The notes under the pieces were generated by a model. The model was not told the DNA's origin. It was given only the letters and a program-made list of their open reading frames with translations, and searched no databases. This document shows positions 13,614 through 21,176 of a stretch of 23,017 nt of DNA, piece after piece. The translations under genes and the position numbers were made by a program. The DNA lies in the NCBI GenBank assembly GCA_002308595.1, contig DBWH01000029.1, forward strand, positions 1-23,017, in the 5' to 3' direction. Source of the DNA: Mageeibacillus sp. UBA1243 (lineage in GTDB: Bacteria; Bacillota; Clostridia; UBA1212). Numbering within the stretch: position 1 is the stretch's first letter; each line of letters opens with the position of its first letter.

Positions 13614-14942
13614 ATGACCGAAAACCAGAAAGTACCGAAACGGATATCACAGACCGTGCTCAATTCGCTCAAGGGAGGCGTTGTGCCGCGCATAGGGCTG
13701 CCGTACATTACCGTGGGCAGGAAAAGCGAGATTGAGGCGCTTTTGAGAGACGTTGACATTATAACGGAGGGCGGCGCGTCCTTCAGGTTTATTGTGGGAC
13801 GCTACGGAAGCGGAAAGACTTTCCTCCTCCAGACCATACGGAACTACGTGATGGACCGCGGGTTTATCGTTGCCGATGCGGACCTGTCGCCCGAAAGGCG
13901 CCTTCAGGGAACGCACGGGCAGGGCCTTGCGACTTACCGCGAGCTTATCGGGAACCTTTCGACAAAGACCAAGCCCGAGGGCGGCGCGCTGACGCTCATA
14001 CTTGACCGCTGGATAAGCGCTGTTCAGAGCGAGGCGCTGGCTGAGACGGGCCTTAAGCCGGGTGATCCTGCGCTTTCGGACGCGACGGAAAAGAAGATTT
14101 ATGCGGTGACTTCCGCGGTGAGCGAGCTTGTGCACGGCTTTGAGTTCGGAAAGCTCCTTGCGAAGTATTACCGCGCTTACGTTGACGGCAACGATGACGA
14201 GAAGGGCAAAGTGGTCAGGTGGTTTCGCGGCGAGTATGCGACGAAGGGCGAGTCGAAGGAGGCCCTTGGCGTCAACATAATCATCACGGACGACGACTGG
14301 TACGAGTACCTGAAGCTTTTTGCGGCTTTTTTCAGGCTTGCGGGCTACGCGGGCATGCTCATACTCGTTGACGAGCTCGTGAACATTTTCAAGATTCCGA
14401 ACACGATAACACGCCAATACAACTACGAGAAGATGCTCACCATGTACAACGACACGCTTCAGGGCAAGGCGAAATACCTTGGCGTTATCATGTGCGCGAC
14501 CCCGCAGGCGCTTGAAGACAAAAGGCGCGGCATCTACAGCTACGAAGCTTTGAGGTCAAGGCTTTCAGAGGGGCGCTTCTCAAGACCCGGAAGCCGCGAT
14601 CTCCTTGCGCCCGTCATAAGGCTCGAGGCTCTGACGGCTGAAGAAATGCTCGTACTCTGCGAAAAGCTCACGGGCATGCACGCGGGTCTTTACGGCTACG
14701 AGAGCAAACTCACGACGGACGACCTTGTGACGTTCCTGAAGATCGAATACGAGCGCATAGGCGCAGACACAAATATAACCCCGCGAGAGGTCATTCGCGA
14801 CTTTATTGAACTTCTGGACATACTATACCAGAACCCTGAGATACCGGTCGCCGAACTTCTTCGCTCCGAAGAATTCACTTACGCAAAATCCGAAGCGGTT
14901 TCCGACGAGGCCGAAACAGGTTACACGGAGTTCACGATATGA
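13614..14942 (+). CDS. DUF2791-family P-loop ATPase (BrxD-like)
   Basis: The 442-residue protein starts at ATG 13614 after GGAGGG. The N-terminus IGLPYITVGRKSEIEALLRD is typical of the DUF2791/BREX ATP-binding family. Walker A is VGRYGSGKT at 61-69, and Walker B is MLILVDE at 248-254 with Asp253/Glu254, then LVNIFKIPNTITRQYNYEKM. Later motifs are AKYLGVIMCATPQALEDKRRGI and ALRSRLSEGRF. This family belongs to the AAA-like/ORC-related ATPases and includes BrxD of type 2 BREX. The stop overlaps the start of the helicase gene by 4 nt (ATGA), so translation is coupled and the proteins probably work as a complex or in fixed ratio. Confidence 0.9.
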   Translation: MTENQKVPKRISQTVLNSLKGGVVPRIGLPYITVGRKSEIEALLRDVDIITEGGASFRFIVGRYGSGKTFLLQTIRNYVMDRGFIVADADLSPERRLQGTHGQGLATYRELIGNLSTKTKPEGGALTLILDRWISAVQSEALAETGLKPGDPALSDATEKKIYAVTSAVSELVHGFEFGKLLAKYYRAYVDGNDDEKGKVVRWFRGEYATKGESKEALGVNIIITDDDWYEYLKLFAAFFRLAGYAGMLILVDELVNIFKIPNTITRQYNYEKMLTMYNDTLQGKAKYLGVIMCATPQALEDKRRGIYSYEALRSRLSEGRFSRPGSRDLLAPVIRLEALTAEEMLVLCEKLTGMHAGLYGYESKLTTDDLVTFLKIEYERIGADTNITPREVIRDFIELLDILYQNPEIPVAELLRSEEFTYAKSEAVSDEAETGYTEFTI

Positions 14943-17191
14943 ACGTATTTGAGCGATACGCCCCATTTATACAGGATTACATATACCGCTCCGGCTGGCA
15001 GTGCTTAAGGGGCGTTCAGAACGCCGCAGGCGAGGCAATCTTCGGTACTGACGCCAATGTGCTCCTCACAGCCTCCACAGCCTCAGGAAAGACCGAGGCG
15101 GCGTTTTTCCCTATCCTGACGCTTCTTGAGGAGAATCCTTCTTCAACGGTTGGCGTCCTCTACATTGCGCCTCTAAAAGCGCTCATAAACGACCAGTTTG
15201 AGCGCCTTGGCGGTCTCTGCGAAGAGCAGGGCATAGAAGTCACAAAGTGGCACGGCGACGCGTCGCAGACGAAGAAAAGAAAGCTCCTTAAAAAGCCTTC
15301 CGGGATACTCCAGATTACGCCCGAGTCGCTCGAAGCGCTCCTTATCAACAAGCACATGGAGATACCGGCGCTCTTTGGCGATTTGAGGTTCATCGTCGTT
15401 GACGAGATACATTCGCTTCTGCGCGGCGACAGGGGCATGCAGACGTTCTGTCTTGTTGAGAGGCTCTGCAGGGTGGCAGGCTGCAATCCGCGAAGAATAG
15501 GTCTTTCGGCAACCATCGGAAATCCCGAGGGCGCGGGCAGGTTCCTCTCTTCCGGCAGCGGCAGAAAAACAATTATTCCCGAATTTGAGCGAGGAAAAGA
15601 AGTCTGGCGCCTTTCAATGGAGCACTTTTACAACACGCCTCCGCAGGCCGACGAGGGGAAAACTCTCAACGTGAAAACGCCTCTTCTGGAGCCTCCCACC
15701 GACAAGGCACCGCTCGCCGCCGACCCGGGAATAGGCTACGTTTTCGAACACACCAAGGGAAAGAAATGCCTTGTATTCACTAACTCGCGCGAAGAGTGCG
15801 AATCGGTCTGCCAATATCTCCGCCAATACTGCGAAGCAAGCAACGAACCTGACCGCTTCCTCATCCACCACGGCAACCTCTCAGCTTCATACCGCGAGAG
15901 CGCAGAGGAAGAGATGAAGGACGACGAATCACTTATGTCAGTCTGCGCAACGGCGACTCTGGAGCTCGGAATCGACATAGGAAGGCTTGAAAGGGCTTTC
16001 CAGATTGACGCGCCTTTTACCGTTTCGGGATTCCTCCAGCGCATGGGCCGTACCGGAAGAAGAGGCGACCCCGCCGAAATGTGGTTTGTCATGCGCGAAG
16101 ACCATCAGGAGGCGAGGGCAATGCTTCCTGACAGCATCCCCTGGTACCTCATTCAGGGAATCGCTCTCGTGCAGCTTTACATCGAAGAACGCTTTGTGGA
16201 ACCGCCAAGGGAAGGCCGCCTCCCGTACAGTCTCCTCTACCACCAGACAATGAGCACCCTTGCGTCTCACGGCGAGATGACTCCCGCAGAGCTTGCCTCG
16301 CGCGTGCTTTCGCTTAACTGCTTTAAAACAATAACCAGGGACGACTATAAAACACTGCTTCTTCACCTGATTGACACGGACCACATAAACCGCACCGAAA
16401 ACGGAGGACTCGTCACGGGTCTCACAGGCGAGCGGGTTATCAACAACTACAAGTTCTACGCGGTTTTTCAGGAAAATATCGAGTATACGGTACGCTCCGG
16501 TCCCGAGCAGCTCGGAACGATCGTCAAGCCGCCTCCGATTGGGGACAAGATTGCCATTGCCGGCCGCGTCTGGGTTGTCGAAGAGGTCGACCACAAGCGT
16601 AGAACCGTCGAGTGCACGCTTGTAAAGGGCAACATCCCTGCTTACTTTGGCGATGTCGCGGGTGACATCCATACAAGGATACTCGAACGCATGTACGGCG
16701 TGCTGGACGAAGACAAACACTATCCGTACCTGATGCCGCACGCGGCTGCAAGGCTCATGGACGCGCGCGACACGTTCGCAAAGTCGCTGATGGCGGAAAG
16801 ACCGCTGGTTAACATTGGCGGCAAGATGTGGGCGCTCTTCCCGTGGATCGGAACTTACTCGTTCCTGGCGCTTGAAAGGCTGCTAAAGATCGTCTGCAGC
16901 AAGAGGCTCGGTCTTAAGGGTCTTGAGTCGTCGCGCCCGTACTACATGCAGTTTACGATGGATGCGAGCGAGGAGGAGTTCTACAGGGTTGTCTGCGAAG
17001 AGGCCGAAAAGGAGTTTGACCCGTTAGAGCTTGTGTACCCGAACGAGGTGCCCGTTTTCGAAAAGTATGACGAGTACGTGCCCGCAGAGCTTGTGAGAAA
17101 AGGCTTTGCGCACGGCGTTCTTGACGCAGAAGACATGAAAAAGCACGTTCTTACGTGGAAGAAATTTGCCGGCAGGGGCAACGGAAACTGA
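14939..17191 (+). CDS. Lhr-like SF2 DEAD/DEAH helicase (BrxHI-like)
   Basis: The 750-residue protein starts at ATG 14939, overlapping the ATPase stop. Motif order: Q-like region near GWQCLRGVQ, Walker A ASTASGKTEA (GKT 50-52), motif Ia YIAPLKALINDQ, motif II DEIH (155-158) in FIVVDEIHSLLRGDRG, motif III LSATIG (189-194), motif IV CLVFTNSREECE, motif V TATLELGIDIG, motif VI QRMGRTGRRG (367-376). The C-terminal about 350 residues have Lhr-family-like winged-helix and DNA-gripping regions. Predicted 3'-5' ATP-dependent DNA or RNA-DNA helicase. Homologues called BrxHI pair with BrxD in type 2 BREX. A strong hairpin 16 nt after the stop closes the operon. Confidence 0.93.
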   Translation: MNVFERYAPFIQDYIYRSGWQCLRGVQNAAGEAIFGTDANVLLTASTASGKTEAAFFPILTLLEENPSSTVGVLYIAPLKALINDQFERLGGLCEEQGIEVTKWHGDASQTKKRKLLKKPSGILQITPESLEALLINKHMEIPALFGDLRFIVVDEIHSLLRGDRGMQTFCLVERLCRVAGCNPRRIGLSATIGNPEGAGRFLSSGSGRKTIIPEFERGKEVWRLSMEHFYNTPPQADEGKTLNVKTPLLEPPTDKAPLAADPGIGYVFEHTKGKKCLVFTNSREECESVCQYLRQYCEASNEPDRFLIHHGNLSASYRESAEEEMKDDESLMSVCATATLELGIDIGRLERAFQIDAPFTVSGFLQRMGRTGRRGDPAEMWFVMREDHQEARAMLPDSIPWYLIQGIALVQLYIEERFVEPPREGRLPYSLLYHQTMSTLASHGEMTPAELASRVLSLNCFKTITRDDYKTLLLHLIDTDHINRTENGGLVTGLTGERVINNYKFYAVFQENIEYTVRSGPEQLGTIVKPPPIGDKIAIAGRVWVVEEVDHKRRTVECTLVKGNIPAYFGDVAGDIHTRILERMYGVLDEDKHYPYLMPHAAARLMDARDTFAKSLMAERPLVNIGGKMWALFPWIGTYSFLALERLLKIVCSKRLGLKGLESSRPYYMQFTMDASEEEFYRVVCEEAEKEFDPLELVYPNEVPVFEKYDEYVPAELVRKGFAHGVLDAEDMKKHVLTWKKFAGRGNGN

Positions 17192-17207
17192 CTGAATAAA
17201 CGTTATC

Positions 17208-17246
17208 GCCAAGGGGGCTCCGGCTGCGAAGCCGGAGCCCCTTGGC
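17208..17246 (+). terminator. Strong stem-loop ending the TerB-ATPase-helicase operon
   Basis: GCCAAGGGGGCTCCGGCT (17208-17225) pairs with AGCCGGAGCCCCTTGGC (17230-17246) with one bulged G and a GCGA loop. No T-run follows, so it may be a 3'-end stabiliser or Rho-assisted terminator instead of a classical intrinsic one. Confidence 0.6.
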
Positions 17247-17316
17247 ATCATCAAAAGGCGCCTTAAAAGTTACAACTGAACATAAAATTGAACGGTCTGA
17301 GCCCCGTTTTTCTCTA

Positions 17317-17345
17317 TTGACAAAACTCAAAATGATTGGTAAAAG
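17317..17345 (+). promoter_or_regulatory. Possible promoter and leader of the homocysteine methyltransferase gene
   Basis: TTGACA (17317-17322), 17-bp spacer and TAAAAG (17340-17345), a weak -10. The 309-bp gap 17192-17500 also contains two hairpins before the ATG: GTTAGC-TCTT-GCTAAC (17441-17456) and GACCG-GAGGG-CGGTC (17464-17478), the second holding a GGAGGG that might otherwise act as a ribosome binding site. I looked for an S-box or S-adenosylmethionine leader and did not recognise one. Confidence 0.4.
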
Positions 17346-17500
17346 TGTAATTGGTTTCCGAATTGCAAATCGTAAACACCCCGATTTTTAAGACGCAGGG
17401 CACGGCCTATTGCAGTAGATGCCTTAAAATAGGGAAATGCGTTAGCTCTTGCTAACCCATACAGACCGGAGGGCGGTCGGGCTTCATTGGCGGCAGTGAT

Positions 17501-18439
17501 ATGAGTTTCATCGATTGCTTTGAAAATAACAGGTTTATTTTGATGGAAGGGGCGCTTGGCGAGAGGCTGAAACGTGAGTTTTGCGTTGCGTTTGACGAAG
17601 ACGTCGCGATGGCCGGCCTTGTCTACAGACAGAGGTCAAGAAGCGCTCTTAAGAAGCTCTGGAACGGCTACCTTGATATCGCAAAAGAAAGCGGTCTTCC
17701 GTTTATCGCGACCACCCCGACGAGGCGTGCAAACAGAGAGAGAATCGAGCGCTCGGGATTTACCGAAAGAATCATTAAGGACAACGTCAGCTTCCTGAAA
17801 AGCGTCCTTGCCGCCAAGGGTATCGAATCCTACGCAGGCGGGCTCATGGGCTGCAGAGGAGACGCCTACACAGGCGAGGGTTGCCTTAATGAGAGCGATG
17901 CGTATGAGTTTCACAGATACGCGGCTGAGCTTTTTAGAGACGCCGATGCGGATTTCATTTTTGCCGGAATCATGCCGACACTTCCCGAAGCGAAAGGCCT
18001 TGCAAGAGCTGCGGGCGATACGGGCCTTCCTTACATTATCAGTTTTACGGTTAAAAGGGACGGCAGGCTGATTGACGGGACAGCGGTTTCAGAAGCGATA
18101 GAAGCAATCGACTGCTGCGTGAAAAACAAGCCTGTCTGCTACATGGCAAACTGCGTGCACCCGGAAGTCCTTTACGAGGCGCTTTCGCAACCTTTTAACA
18201 GGAACGAAACCGTAAAGAGGCGCTTCCTCGGCATTCAGGCAAACACTTCGCCTTTACCTTATGAGGAACTCGACAATGCGCCTGACCTCAAGTGTTCCGA
18301 GCCCGAAAGCTTCGGTGAGGAAACGGTAAAACTCCTTGATCTTGCGGATTTTAAGATATTCGGAGGCTGCTGCGGAACAGACGACCGCCACATGAGAAGT
18401 ATCGCAAGAAACTTGGAAGTTTTAAAACAAAACACATAA
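17501..18439 (+). CDS. Homocysteine S-methyltransferase family protein (stand-alone)
   Basis: The 312-residue protein has the length of stand-alone (MmuM/Hcy-binding) methyltransferases, which move a methyl group to homocysteine to form methionine using a zinc-bound thiolate. Zinc ligands are visible as C218 in YMANCVHPEVL and C290-C291 in FGGCCGTDDRHM. The barrel start FILMEGALGERLKRE replaces the usual DGAMGTEL signature, and the ATTPTRRANRERIERSGF segment is also divergent, so the methyl donor may differ from S-methylmethionine. ATG 17501 is chosen by alignment; a good Shine-Dalgarno is not obvious beyond GGAGGG 23 nt upstream in a hairpin. There is no MetH-type cobalamin domain. It appears monocistronic. 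Confidence 0.88.
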   Translation: MSFIDCFENNRFILMEGALGERLKREFCVAFDEDVAMAGLVYRQRSRSALKKLWNGYLDIAKESGLPFIATTPTRRANRERIERSGFTERIIKDNVSFLKSVLAAKGIESYAGGLMGCRGDAYTGEGCLNESDAYEFHRYAAELFRDADADFIFAGIMPTLPEAKGLARAAGDTGLPYIISFTVKRDGRLIDGTAVSEAIEAIDCCVKNKPVCYMANCVHPEVLYEALSQPFNRNETVKRRFLGIQANTSPLPYEELDNAPDLKCSEPESFGEETVKLLDLADFKIFGGCCGTDDRHMRSIARNLEVLKQNT

Positions 18440-18511
18440 AACTTGTATAAAATTGAGTATATTTAGCGCTCGCAAGACGATAAAAAGCTTTTTATGACGC
18501 GCTGAATAATG

Positions 18512-18684
18512 TATAATATACGGTTATCTCACCTTGCCCGGACGGTTCCGGTTTTTGTGGAGCAGGTTTCGTTGGTTATCGTACTGAAACACCGCTGAGG
18601 CGAAGGAAAAGATGCCGTCGGCGCCTTTAAAAGGCTCCGGCAAAGGGGAAAAGGACTGCGGCCGTAATTATAGAAAACGGCTGC
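18512..18684 (+). promoter_or_regulatory. Promoter -10 and structured leader upstream of the HD-GYP gene
   Basis: The 284-bp gap 18440-18723 holds a palindrome ATAAAAAGCTTTTTAT (18480-18495) flanked by AGCGC/GCGCT, then TATAAT at 18512-18517 with no good -35. Downstream, CCGGA-CGGT-TCCGG followed by TTTTT (18538-18556) looks like a short attenuator-type terminator. Two further stem-loops follow: about 18617-18641 (GCCTT/AAGGC inside GTCGG/CCGGC) and GCGGCCG/CGGCTGC (18658-18684). The layout suits a regulated leader RNA, but the sequence does not show the conserved core of the c-di-GMP-I or c-di-GMP-II riboswitches. Confidence 0.4.
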
Positions 18685-18723
18685 GGATTGACAGTTAGTA
18701 AAACGAAAGAGAAGGGTACTAAT

Positions 18724-20034
18724 ATGGATTTTATCAGAGCTCATCAGCTTGATATTATGCTGATAATGTGTGGCAGCGTCGGAATACTTGCCATTATGAC
18801 TCTTATGCCGAAGTTCGTTACCCGCAGAAAGAAAGTCATTCTCATGCTTATGGAAGCGGCTTCGCTTCTTCTGCTGGTCTTCGACAGACTTTCGTACGTG
18901 TACAGAGGTGACGAAAGCCGCCTTGGCGGTATCATGGTCAGGGTCAGCAACGGAATGTGTTATCTTCTGATACTTTTCATTCCTTTTCTTGTCACCCACT
19001 TCATACGTGACATGTTCCAGACTGAGGGCAATATGGAGAAACTGCCAAAGCGTCTCTACGTCTGCGACATTCTCTTCGGAATCGGCGCCGCTCTCGTTGC
19101 GGTCTCGCAGTTTACCGGCCTTTATTATACCTTTGACGAACACAACAAATATCAGAGGGCTCCTCTGAACTTTGTCAGCTATATCGTGCCGCTGTTCCTG
19201 GTCATCATCCAGGAGTCGGTCGTCCTGCAGTACCGCAAGAAGGTCCGCCGCAAGCTCGTGCTCGCATTGGCGATAAGCATTGTTTTGCCAATGGTCGCGT
19301 CCGTGTTCCAGTTCATTTTCTACGGTATCTCGCTCATCACGGTGACCATGGCGGTCGTTGTCGCGGTGTTTTTCATCTACGTGCTCTGTTCCCTCGGCGA
19401 GGACATGGAGCGGGCCAGAAAACACGAAATTGAGTTCTACAAGGAGGCGCAGGAGCGCGAATCCACCCTTTTCGAGGAGACTGCGGAGGCTCTCACCAAC
19501 GCAATTGACGCCAAGGACAAATACACGTGCGGCCATTCGGTGCGCGTCGCTTCTCTTTCAAGACTTATCGCCAAGGAGGCAGGCGTGTGCGACGACGAGT
19601 GCGAACAGATTTATTTTGCGGCTCTTCTCCACGACGTCGGCAAGATAGGCGTGCCCGACGAGGTTATCAACAAACAGGGCAAGCTCACCAGGGAAGAGTA
19701 TGCGATGATTATGGAGCACCCGGTCGCGGGCTACCAGATTCTTTCGAGCATCAGACAGTCGCCTTACCTCAGTATCGGCGCGCACTACCACCACGAGCGC
19801 TACGACGGTACAGGCTACCCGGACGGCCTTAAAGGCGAGGAAATACCCGTGATTGCGCGAATCATTGCCGTCGCCGACGCATACGACGCCATGACATCGA
19901 CAAGAAGCTACCGTGAAGCTCTCTCGAAGGAAAATGTCAGGTCGGAGATCGAAAACGGTATGGGCAGGCAGTTTGACCCGAAGTTTGCGGCAGTGCTGCT
20001 GTCGCTCATGGACAGGGACATGGTCGGCAGATAA
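18724..20034 (+). CDS. Seven-helix membrane HD-GYP c-di-GMP phosphodiesterase
   Basis: Degrades c-di-GMP. The 436-residue protein starts at ATG 18724, 7 nt after AGAAGGG; a TTG at 18688 is in frame without a binding site. About seven transmembrane helices occupy residues 9-222 (7TM-type sensor), followed by a coiled linker (about 228-255, EDMERARKHEIEFYKEAQER) and the HD-GYP domain (about 255-436). All signature residues are visible: H271 in CGHSVRVA, HDVGKIG (HD at 303-304), EHPVAGYQIL, and the HHERYDGTGYP segment (356-366) with GLKGEEIP and ADAYDAMTS. It should oppose the two cyclases at 3427 and 4836. A stem-loop terminator follows. Confidence 0.94.
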   Translation: MDFIRAHQLDIMLIMCGSVGILAIMTLMPKFVTRRKKVILMLMEAASLLLLVFDRLSYVYRGDESRLGGIMVRVSNGMCYLLILFIPFLVTHFIRDMFQTEGNMEKLPKRLYVCDILFGIGAALVAVSQFTGLYYTFDEHNKYQRAPLNFVSYIVPLFLVIIQESVVLQYRKKVRRKLVLALAISIVLPMVASVFQFIFYGISLITVTMAVVVAVFFIYVLCSLGEDMERARKHEIEFYKEAQERESTLFEETAEALTNAIDAKDKYTCGHSVRVASLSRLIAKEAGVCDDECEQIYFAALLHDVGKIGVPDEVINKQGKLTREEYAMIMEHPVAGYQILSSIRQSPYLSIGAHYHHERYDGTGYPDGLKGEEIPVIARIIAVADAYDAMTSTRSYREALSKENVRSEIENGMGRQFDPKFAAVLLSLMDRDMVGR

Positions 20035-20060
20035 TACGACTACATTATAAGCTTTCAAAA

Positions 20061-20109
20061 AATCAACCCCGGTTTGCCGTAAAAAAGCAGATTGAGGTTG
20101 ATTATTTTT
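20061..20109 (+). terminator. Probable terminator after the HD-GYP gene
   Basis: AATCAACC (20061-20068) pairs with GGTTGATT (20096-20103), then ATTTTTA. The loop includes CGG-TTTG-CCG, a small internal hairpin. Confidence 0.6.
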
Positions 20110-20168
20110 ATCCAATCGGCAATAATAGCATTGACAATGTTAACAAGATACTGAAAGGATATCCGGCT

Positions 20169-21053
20169 ATGAAAAAGGTGCTATTGCTTGGCGATTCCAT
20201 AAGAATGGGCTATGACGAGTTTGTGAAAGAGGAGCTCGCGGGCGAGTTCGAGGTTTACTACGACGAACTCGACAACGGCAGGTTTGCGGCCTACACACTC
20301 TGGCAGGCGAACCAGTTCTTCAAAAAATGCGGAAAGTTTGACGTTGTGCACTGGAACAACGGCTACTGGGACATGAACATCGAGGCGCCTATGACCGAGC
20401 CGCTGCATCCCATCGGCGATTACGTGACTATGCTTGGCAGGATCCTTGCCGAGATCAGAAAGAACGGCGCTGTTCCGGTTTTTGCGACATCAGTCCCGAT
20501 TCTCCCGAAGGATATTGCCGAGGAGATAAGAGGCGAGGGCATGAAACCGTGCAACTACGACAACGCCTGGGTCATAAAGTATAACGACGTGGCCGTTTCG
20601 CTCATGAAAAACGAAGGCGTCATGGTCAACGACCTCTACTCGCTCTGCCTGAAGGACAAGTACTTCTACAAGTGCCCGGACCTTCTGCACCTGACTGAGG
20701 AGGGTTACCGCCAATGCGCCGCACAGGCCGCCGCAGCAATCCGCAAGGCGGCCGGAATAACCATGAAACTGTCAGAGATATTTGCCGATAGACCTGAAAC
20801 CTGGGGATACCGCGGCGATCCTTACTTCTGGGATTACCTGGAGAAAGCCGCGGACACTGCGGACGTAAAAAGCGGAGAAGAACTCGAAGCGTGGATAAAG
20901 AGCGAATTCAAAAAACTTACCGCCAAGGGCCTTACCGCCGATACAACCGGCCACGTCAAGGAGTTTGAGCACGGCGGCATGAGCTCCGGCGGAATTGACG
21001 GAAACTGGTGGATCGAAGAAGGTATACCGCTCCTTCGCGACAGGCTGAAGTAA
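20169..21053 (+). CDS. SGNH/GDSL hydrolase with a conserved C-terminal extension
   Basis: The 294-residue protein starts at ATG 20169 after AAAGGA. Residues 1-195 carry the SGNH blocks: GDS with catalytic S10 (LLLGDSIRMGY), block III N64 in WNNGYWDMN, and block V D171-x-x-H174 in PDLLHLTEEGY. These enzymes hydrolyse esters (acetyl groups on sugars, lipids). No signal peptide is visible, so it is cytoplasmic unless exported otherwise. Residues about 200-294 are a separate, tryptophan-rich domain, RPETWGYRGDPYFWDYLE ... HGGMSSGGIDGNWW ... IPLLRDRL, resembling small stand-alone uncharacterised proteins I associate with Firmicutes. A deacetylase role is a reasonable guess but not shown. Confidence 0.87.
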   Translation: MKKVLLLGDSIRMGYDEFVKEELAGEFEVYYDELDNGRFAAYTLWQANQFFKKCGKFDVVHWNNGYWDMNIEAPMTEPLHPIGDYVTMLGRILAEIRKNGAVPVFATSVPILPKDIAEEIRGEGMKPCNYDNAWVIKYNDVAVSLMKNEGVMVNDLYSLCLKDKYFYKCPDLLHLTEEGYRQCAAQAAAAIRKAAGITMKLSEIFADRPETWGYRGDPYFWDYLEKAADTADVKSGEELEAWIKSEFKKLTAKGLTADTTGHVKEFEHGGMSSGGIDGNWWIEEGIPLLRDRLK

Positions 21054-21096
21054 CGAAAGCGTAAATCAGACGAAAACTAAATATAGGCTGAAAAAC

Positions 21097-21142
21097 CGGT
21101 CGCAAAATCGGACGCAAAAATTTGCGCTTGATTTTGCGGCCG
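21097..21142. repeat. Nested inverted repeat before the DUF1295 gene
   Basis: A 13-bp outer stem (CGGTCGCAAAATC at 21097-21109 with GATTTTGCGGCCG at 21130-21142, one G-T pair) encloses a perfect inner hairpin CGCAAA-AA-TTTGCG (21113-21126). It ends 35 bp before ATG 21177, so it can fold in the leader RNA just ahead of the ribosome binding site, or act as a two-sided protein site. No T-tract follows. Confidence 0.65.
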
Positions 21143-21176
21143 TAACTTGGCACAAAATGTGAAAGGGACTTTTGAT

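Noticed and set aside
15938-16741. Long open frame on the minus strand (267 codons) inside the helicase gene
   Set aside because: It lies fully antisense to a gene with complete SF2 motifs, has no recognisable domain and a composition typical of a codon-bias shadow. The same holds for minus-strand frames at 2427-3242, 13647-14417, 18529-19536 and 21066-21809.
11712-17191. Tellurite resistance operon
   Set aside because: TerB_N/TerB_C domains are present but no TerC, TerD, TerZ or other classical ter genes are found, so tellurite resistance should not be assumed.
11712-17191. Complete BREX system
   Set aside because: Only BrxD-like and BrxHI-like proteins are present; PglX, PglZ, BrxA, BrxB and BrxC are absent from both sides.
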